A DNA stretch of 64,000 nucleotides, taken from assembly GCA_009823505.1 (NCBI GenBank), contig VZQC01012382.1, forward strand, positions 283,419 through 347,418, read 5' to 3'. The notes beneath the pieces were generated by a model. That model saw only the letters and a list, made by a program, of their open reading frames with translations, did no database searches and was not told the DNA's origin. Made by a program: the position numbers and the translations under genes. Origin of the DNA: Rhizomys pruinosus (taxonomy: Eukaryota > Chordata > Mammalia > Rodentia > Spalacidae). Positions 58,700 through 64,000 of the stretch are shown one piece after another. Within the stretch, counting starts at the first letter, position 1, and each line of letters opens with the position of its first letter.

Positions 58700-59338
58700 T
58701 TATCTGAATAACCAGGGGAATTAAGCCAGTGAGCAGCATTCCTCAGTGGTCTCTGATTTAGTACCTACCTTGAGGAGTTCTTGCCTTGGCTTCCCTCAAT
58801 GATGGAGTGTAAGCTAAAATAAACCTTTCCTCCCTAGTTTCACTCAGTCAGTGTTTTATCACAGCAACAGAAACCAAACTAGAACATAAATTGGTACCAG
58901 AAATGCGGTCTTAGGAGGAATGAGGAAGAATTTGGAACTTTGAGCTAGAAAATCCACTGAGTGCTCAATCTTAATGGGCTGTTCTGTGGGAGCCTGGAAG
59001 ACAAGTAAGTGCTGGGCGGCTCTAGTATTAACTTGATACACCTGGGGTGAGGGAGCCTCAGTAGGGGAATTGCCTTCATTGGATTGGCCTGTGGCCATTT
59101 CTTTGGGGTATTTTCTTGATTGTTGAGTGATGTGGGTGGTGCCACACCTGGGCATTTTGTTGTGTATTGTATAAGAAAGCAGGCATTGACACAGGACAGG
59201 AGGAGCAAGCCATGGTAAGCAAGCATTCACTTATGGCCTGTGCTTCAGCTCTGCTCCAGGTTTCCTGCCCTGAGTTCCCTACCCTCAGTCGATGAACTGT
59301 GACTGGGGATTGTAAGCTGAATAAACTCTTTCCTTGCC
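58700..59338 (+). mobile_element. ERVL/MaLR-like LTR remnants with a very short internal part
   Basis: 58700-58885 is the 3' half of an LTR (AGCTAAAATAAACCTTTCC, TTATCACAGCAACAGAAACC, ending TAGAACA). It is followed by AAATTGGTACCAGAAATGCG, a primer-binding-site-like sequence of the tRNA-Leu type. After about 120 bp a second LTR begins (TGCTGGGCGGCTCTAGTATT, about 59010) and runs through ATAAACTCTTTCC to the N at 59339. Confidence 0.7.
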
Positions 59339-59339
59339 N
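59339..59339. other. Single ambiguous base N at a sequence switch
   Basis: The only N in the window. Left of it the LTR is read; right of it the sequence is a copy of unit A from about 49107 on. It marks a likely assembly join or unresolved base. Confidence 0.95.
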
Positions 59340-60180
59340 CAACCACAACGCACACACAATGCACAATGTAATGATTAGCAGCCAGACATAGTGGCATGTT
59401 GCCTTTAATCCCAGGCACTCGGGAAGAGTAGGCCATTGGATCGCTGGAAATCAAAGCCAACCTGGTCTATGCGATCAAGTTCAGGCCGCAGCTAGGTGTC
59501 AGAGGGAGCAAGACCCTATTTCTTAAACAAACAAAAAAAAAAAAAAAAAAAACAAAAGAATTAGGAGGAACACATTTAAAAATCTCTACCCAGATGAATT
59601 TCATATGAGATTTTTATAGTTGCATGAGTACAAACTACACATCCTTCTTTATTTGAAGCTAACTGTTGCATGGCATTAGGAAAGTACCACATAGCACATG
59701 TTGGTCCTAGTGGTCAATGTGACCCACCAGGGAAGATGGAGCCTCAATTAGGGAATTTCCTCCACTGGACAGGCCTGGCCATGTCTGTAGGGCATATTCT
59801 CGAAAGTGTGATGATATGGGAGGCCCGCCCGCCTGTGAGTGGTGCCACCCCTGGGCAGGTGTTCTGTCCCGTTGTATCTAAGAAGCAGGCTGAAGCTGTC
59901 GTGGTGGCGCACGCCTTATTATCTAGCACTTGGGACGGCGAGGCAGGTGGATCTTGAGTTCAAGGCCACCCTTGTCTACATAGTGAGCTCCAGGACAGCT
60001 GGGGCTATGGGGGATGGACCCTGTCTCGAAAAAAGACCAAAAAAAAAAAAAAAAAAAAAAAACGGCAGGCTGAGGAGATCTCCCGAGACCACCTCGGAAG
60101 CGCAAGGTTGATGGACAGCCGCTGAGTGCTTCAGCAAGGCTGATTGTTGATTGAGTTCATTCTAAAAAAAAAAAAAAAGA
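59340..60180. repeat. Third, partial copy of the duplicated unit
   Basis: Matches the 3' third of unit A (about 49107-49965): divergent B1 (59380-59560), CATCCTTCTTTATTTGAAGC, the LTR 5' part, the B1 and the small block with its A-run. Unlike units A and B, it then continues into the rest of the solo LTR, so it shows the ancestral arrangement. Confidence 0.85.
59895..60062 (+). mobile_element. B1 SINE nested in the solo LTR
   Basis: GCTGTCGTGGTGGCGCACGC, ACGGCGAGGCAGGTGGATCT, ATAGTGAGCTCCAGGACAGC, CCTGTCTCGAAAAAAGACC and an A-run to about 60062. Confidence 0.92.
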
Positions 60181-60194
60181 AAAGAAAGAAAGAA
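60063..60194 (+). mobile_element. Unidentified small retroposed block with its own A-tail
   Basis: After GGCAGGCTGA comes about 90 nt starting GGAGATCTCCCGAGACCACC and ending GATTGTTGATTGAGTTCATT, then A16 and a GAAA tail, and AGCAGGCTGA again. The layout (body, A-tail, repeated site) is that of a retroposed small RNA. I do not recognise the RNA. Partial copies are at 49852-49965 and 52312-52402. Confidence 0.5.
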
Positions 60195-60402
60195 AGCAGG
60201 CTGAGCACAGGCCAGAGGAGCAAGCCAGTAAGCAATGTTCCTCCATGGTCTGTGCTTTGGCTCCTTCATCTCTAGTTGCTGCTCTGGCTTCCCTCAAAGA
60301 CGGACCCAGCCTCAGAAGTGCACAAACACACAGCCCTTTTCTCCCCAAGTAGCTTCTACTCATGGTGTTTATCACAACAGAGAAACCAAACTAATCAGCA
60401 CA

Positions 60403-60740
60403 TAATATGTTATTAACCTGATAATATGGCATCGTCCTCTCCTGAGCAGACTACTGGCCTTGCTTCCTTCAGAGAAATTAGTTTCCTCAAACTAAAATGG
60501 CAAAGTTTAAAAGAAGGAATGTTCAACTGTAGCTGATGATAGCTTCAGAAGGAATATAGCAGACACTTAACATTTCAAGACATAAGTCCTGAAATAGTTG
60601 CCCAAATTAACTACTCAGGAAGTTTACATAGGTTCCAGGTATTTTTTTTTAAGAATTATATCCTCACCTCATGTTACAACTACTGTTTGTACCCATTCCC
60701 CCTTATCCAATGCCCCTTGAAATGCTGTCAAAGCAAATCA
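60403..60740. other. No recognised feature
   Basis: About 340 bp of unique-looking sequence. No gene or repeat family supported. Confidence 0.45.
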
Positions 60741-60744
60741 CCAC

Positions 60745-61135
60745 ACACTGGTTGGTTTACACAATAGAAAATGCATCATCTCAAGTTCTAGACACTGAAG
60801 TCCAAAGTCAAGTGTGGCCAGATCTGGTTCCCTGGGGATGCAAGTTACTCCAGGCCCTTGGGGCCTTCCAGCACTTTGCTGGTACTTTGTTGTGTTAACA
60901 CAGAGGGGTATCAAGCCAATTTCTGCCTTTGTTTTCACATGGTAGCTCCCCTATATACACATCCATATTCCTCCTTCTATAATCTACTTGTCATATTCAA
61001 GTAGAATCCACTCTAATGACCTCACATTCACTAATCACATCAGCAATGACCCCATTCCAAAATAAACTCCCATAAGGCATAGAACTTTGATATATGAACG
61101 CAGGATGGGGAGGGAGGATAGTCCACCATAGCAAC
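60745..61135 (+). mobile_element. Probable ancient mammalian interspersed repeat
   Basis: CACACACTGGTTGGTTTACA, TCTAGACACTGAAGTCCAAA, a GACCTCACATTCACTAATCA / ACATCAGCAATGACCCCATT block, CCAAAATAAACTCCCATAAG and CTTTGATATATGAACG match in order a widespread old mammalian repeat. The family name is left open. Confidence 0.4.
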
Positions 61136-61159
61136 CATTTTTCATAAAGACTTTGGAGC

Positions 61160-61235
61160 AGGGCCATGGTTCCATGGTAGAGCACCATGTAGTAAAGCCC
61201 TAGATTTTATTCCCAGCACTGCAAATTAAAAATAG
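61160..61235 (+). mobile_element. ID-type SINE (diverged)
   Basis: GGTTCCATGGTAGAGCACCA, AAGCCCTAGATTTTATTCCC and AGCACTGCAAATTAAAAA follow the ID (BC1/tRNA-Ala-like) order. The head is altered. Confidence 0.65.
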
Positions 61236-61481
61236 TATCATTGGCCATGTTCCTCCTGAGTTGAGTGTAGGCCTGGTGTCATAATTAAATTAAACCCTCC
61301 TTTAAAACTCCACGTGGTTAGGTGAGTGGTCTCTCCACTTCAACTTTACATTTGGAGGTCCCACAGAGATTTAGAGGTGACCTTGAGGGGGTAATCAGCA
61401 TAGACCATCATTTGTGAGTCTAAAGCAAAAGCGAAAGTAAAGCCCGGTAGCCTCAGAACTTTATAGGATCTGGAGGTGGCC
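61236..61481. other. No recognised feature
   Basis: Unique-looking sequence upstream of the LTR element. Confidence 0.45.
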
Positions 61482-61889
61482 TGTGCTGGATAGCTTTAGT
61501 GTCAACTTGATACACCTAGGTTGAGGGAGCCTCAATTGGGGAATTGGCTCCATTGAACTGGCCTGTGGCCACGTCTGTGGAGTATTGTCTTGATTGTTGA
61601 GCAATGTGGGAGGGCCCAGCCCACTATGGGTGGTGCCACCCTGGGCAGGTTGTTGTGTACTATATAAGAGGTCAGGCTGGGCATGGGCCAGGGGAGCAAG
61701 CCAGTGAACAGTACTCCTCCATGGCCTGTGCTTCAGCTCCTGCCTCCAGGTTCCTGCCCTGAGTTCCTGCCTTGGGCTCCCTAAGTGATGAACTGTCACC
61801 CAGGAGATGTAAGATGAATAAACCCTTTCTTCCCCAAGTTGGTGTTGGTCAGAGTGTTTTGTCACAGCAATGGAAGACAAACTAGAACA
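61482..61889 (+). repeat. 5' LTR (promoter and poly(A) elements)
   Basis: 408 bp with TATA-type CTATATAAGAG at about 61661-61671 and poly(A) signal GAATAAACC at about 61815, so U3, R and U5 parts can be told apart. It is close to the 3' LTR, with scattered small indels. Confidence 0.85.
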
Positions 61890-61894
61890 GAAAT

Positions 61895-61909
61895 TAGTAC
61901 CAGGAGTGG
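61895..61909 (+). other. Primer-binding site, tRNA-Leu type
   Basis: TAGTACCAGGAGTGG lies 5 bases after the 5' LTR. ERVL-class elements have TGGTACCAGGAGTGG-like sites; the second base is A here. The relic at 58890 has TTGGTACCAGAAATG. Confidence 0.75.
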
Positions 61910-62125
61910 GCTATTGCTGTGACAGACCTGACCTTAGTGTTTTGGGGAAGGATTGTGGAGGTGTTTGGAACTTTGGGCTGGGAAGATCATTGAATGCCTA
62001 AAGATTGTTGCTGTGGAGCTTGGAGCAGTTTTGCTGAAGGAGTTGTAGAAGATGGAGGCCTGGCTTGTGAAGTTTCTAGTTTCAAAGGGGAGCAGAGATC
62101 ATCAGGACTGTGTAATCTGTGGGTT

Positions 62126-62285
62126 CTGGTCAGCTGGGGCTGAAGAATCAGCTGTAAGTAACAAGAGACCAGAACCTGAAGTGAAATCTTTGTTGTACTG
62201 GGACAATTGATGCTGGTTAGCTGGGGCTGAAAAATCAGCTGTAAGTAACAAGAGACCAGCATCACTGTGGTGAAATCTTCTGGGA
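62126..62285. repeat. 87-bp direct duplication within the internal region
   Basis: CTGGTCAGCTGGGGCTGAAG at 62126 recurs as CTGGTTAGCTGGGGCTGAAA at 62213, followed in both by ATCAGCTGTAAGTAACAAGA. Confidence 0.9.
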
Positions 62286-63070
62286 AGAATTTCTTCAGGG
62301 TCAGCACACAGAAGCTGTGATCCAGAAGGGGCCTGAGCCTCCATCTCAAGCCAGAAACAGGTTTGGTACCATTAAGCGTCTCCATATGGTTACGGTTGTG
62401 AATGAAATTGAGGGGGTCACAGACATCAGCGGAGGCTTGGCACTGTGAGATGTCAGGAAAAACCATGGGGAAGTTAGTGCCCTCAGTTGCCAGTGACAAC
62501 CCCCGGTATGCAGGGGCATGGAGAGAAGCTGAGGCATTGCCCAGGAGAGTCAGAAAATGAAGAGCCCATGGTGAAGGTGATGCTTCAAGTTTCAGTGGTG
62601 ACCCCAGCATTTTGGAGAAGATGCTGGGACCATGGGACCAACCACCAAGAGCAGCGGCATGTGTGGAATATAGTCAGCCTGGGCCTTCGAGAAGAGCTGT
62701 GTGTGCCAGGAGGCCGAAGGAGTCAGAGAAGGGAGCTGCTAAACCTTTGGAGCCCAGAAGATTGTGAGTGAGCCCAGGTCGTCCAGCCTTGCGCTACTTG
62801 CTGGACTTATGTTTTGTTTGAGTATGCCTGATTCTTCCTTTGAAATAAGGACAGTACTTGTTTTGGATTTTACAGTGGCCCACAGTTAAGAGACTTTCAA
62901 CAGACTGTGAACTTTTAAGTATTTGGACTTTGTAAGGACTGTGGGGCTTTTAAGTTGTACTGTCTTAGGTTGTTTATATGTTAAAATCATACTTGTGGGA
63001 TAAGAACTGGAAAGGTGGTGGTTTATAGTGATGTGTTTTAATAGTTGTGTCAAGTTGACAAGGGGTCAAT

Positions 63071-63480
63071 TGTGCTTTGATAGCTTTAGTGTCAAACTTG
63101 ACCACATCTGGGCTGATGGGAGCCTCAACTGGGTGAATTGGTCTCATTGTTGGCCTGGGCATCATCTGTGGATGTATTGTCTTGATTGTTGAGCCAATGT
63201 GGAGGAGGCCCGCCCACTAGGGTGTGCCACCCTGGGCAGGTTGTTGTGTACTGTTATAAGAGTCAGGCTGGGCATGGGCCAGGGGAGCAAGCCAGTGAAC
63301 AGTACTCCTCCATGGCCTGTGCTTCAGCTCCTGCCTCCAGGTTCCTGCCCTGAGTTCCTGCCTTGGGCTCCCTAAGTGATGAACTGTGACCCAGGAGATG
63401 TAAGCTGAATAAACCCTTTCCTCCCCAAGTTTGTGTTGGTCAGAGTGTTTTGTCACAGCAATGGAAGACAAATTAGAACA
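63071..63480 (+). repeat. 3' LTR
   Basis: 410 bp, TGTGCTTTGATAGC to AGACAAATTAGAACA. The TATA-type box is altered (CTGTTATAAGAG) and the poly(A) signal GAATAAACCC is kept at about 63409. Confidence 0.85.
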
Positions 63481-64000
63481 TGGCCCCTTGGCTGGGCCTC
63501 TTGGTCCAACCTCCCCTTTGGCTCAGGGGTCCCCAAACTTGATCCCTGCTCTGCTGGAAAATTAGAGACTCCCCTGGGGTCCCACCCCACCCAAAGCCAT
63601 GTAAGCCTGTGTATCTCCTACTGCAGGCTACAGAAAAAGAAAGGGATCCATCTTTTTCCAAATTTAAAGGAGCTAGGTTCTACCTTCCTGAACCAGCTGC
63701 ATGCACTCCAGAAGACAGTTTGGATGGGTTTAGAAATCCCTATCAGCAAAGGAGAAACCCAATAAATGGATGCTTTGGAACCCCTCATTGAGAAATTCTA
63801 ATGGACTTCTAAGTTGGACATTTAATTCACCCTGTTCTTACTTCTCCTGGTTCTGTGCTTAGAAAATGAACCTAACTACTCTCGCCTTCACTTCTCCTCC
63901 ACAGGCAACAGTCAAGGACTTTGTTCTCTCTGTAACTATACTTTTGGGTATCTTTTAGATAGACTCACTGAGCAGGGGGTACCCCAGGTGCTACATCCTA
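63481..64000. other. No recognised feature
   Basis: Sequence to the window edge. A frame at 63433-63765 (110 aa) starts inside the LTR and has no family I know. TCTCCTACTGCAG at about 63614-63626 looks like a splice acceptor, but nothing else supports an exon. Confidence 0.4.

Larger units (their letters stand above)
59699..60397 (+). mobile_element. Solo ERVL/MaLR-like LTR with nested insertions and GCACA target duplication
   Basis: LTR sequence TGTTGGTCCTAG to ACTAATCA, flanked by GCACA at 59694-59698 and 60398-60402. The LTR is the same family as 61482-61889. It is interrupted at its AGCAGGCTGA site by a B1 and by a separate block of about 105 bp, each closed by an A-run. No internal retroviral sequence follows, as expected for a solo LTR. 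Confidence 0.75.
61482..63480 (+). mobile_element. Complete non-autonomous ERVL/MaLR-like LTR element with TGGCC target duplication
   Basis: Two LTRs of about 410 bp (61482-61889 and 63071-63480), each TGTGCT...GAACA, flank about 1.18 kb of internal DNA. TGGCC at 61477-61481 recurs at 63481-63485, a 5-bp target duplication. The primer-binding site TAGTACCAGGAGTGG (61895-61909) is one base off the tRNA-Leu type used by ERVL, and a polypurine tract (GACAAGGGG near 63057) precedes the 3' LTR. There is no gag, pro, pol or env frame, so movement would have needed proteins in trans. Confidence 0.85.

Noticed and set aside
61987..62610. 207-aa minus-strand frame in the LTR element as a retroviral gene
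   Set aside because: It is antisense to the element, includes the 87-bp duplication and shows no gag, pol or env motif.
63614..63791. Exon following a splice-acceptor-like TCTCCTACTGCAG
   Set aside because: There is no matching donor, no conserved protein and no partner exon in the window.

Overview
The window reads as intergenic DNA from a muroid-type rodent. It contains B1 (7SL-derived), B2/B3 (tRNA-derived) and B4/ID SINEs, rodent-type LINE-1 (L1) with monomer-like repeats in the 5' UTR, and ERVL/MaLR-style LTRs. The species cannot be fixed from the sequence. I found no intact host protein-coding gene, no tRNA or rRNA gene and no CRISPR array. Most of the bases belong to L1 copies of several ages lying in both orientations.

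Layout: 1-4.26 kb holds minus-strand L1 pieces with B1/B2 insertions and a displaced L1 5' UTR monomer. 4.26-5.24 kb is an old mammalian L1/HAL1-like relic. 5.45-11.29 kb is a nearly intact full-length L1 (monomeric 5' UTR, split ORF1, 1236-aa ORF2 with endonuclease, reverse transcriptase and Cys motif). 11.30-11.75 kb is an RPS27 processed pseudogene. 11.75-14.65 kb holds broken L1. 14.66-19.57 kb is a degenerate inverted repeat of about 2 kb per arm around an 0.8-kb L1/B1 loop. 19.57-23.24 kb is a minus-strand L1 lying head-to-head with a plus-strand L1 at 23.24-28.06 kb. 28.4-31.07 kb is old L1 ORF2 interrupted by a prothymosin-alpha (PTMA) processed pseudogene. 31.5-36.4 kb is an L1 with a deleted RT core and a very long (about 2 kb) 3' UTR. 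36.4-45.2 kb is the least L1-rich part, with scattered SINEs, a candidate LTR, a 21-copy 38-bp minisatellite and an RPS7 processed pseudogene. 45.2-48.4 kb is a second long-3'-UTR L1. 47.6-52.4 kb is a tandem duplication with a unit of about 2.4 kb, and part of the unit recurs at 59.34-60.18 kb immediately after a single N. 52.4-58.7 kb is a nearly full-length but indel-riddled L1. 58.7-64 kb holds ERVL/MaLR-like LTRs, including a complete 2.0-kb LTR element (61482-63480) with a 5-bp target duplication.

The sequences do not work together as a pathway. The common theme is L1 activity: the L1 machinery can explain the SINEs and the three processed pseudogenes, and later recombination among repeats explains the duplications and inversions. 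Two stretches (about 14-20 kb and 47-60 kb) carry many scattered one-base indels, which suggests weakly polished long-read assembly as well as real decay.
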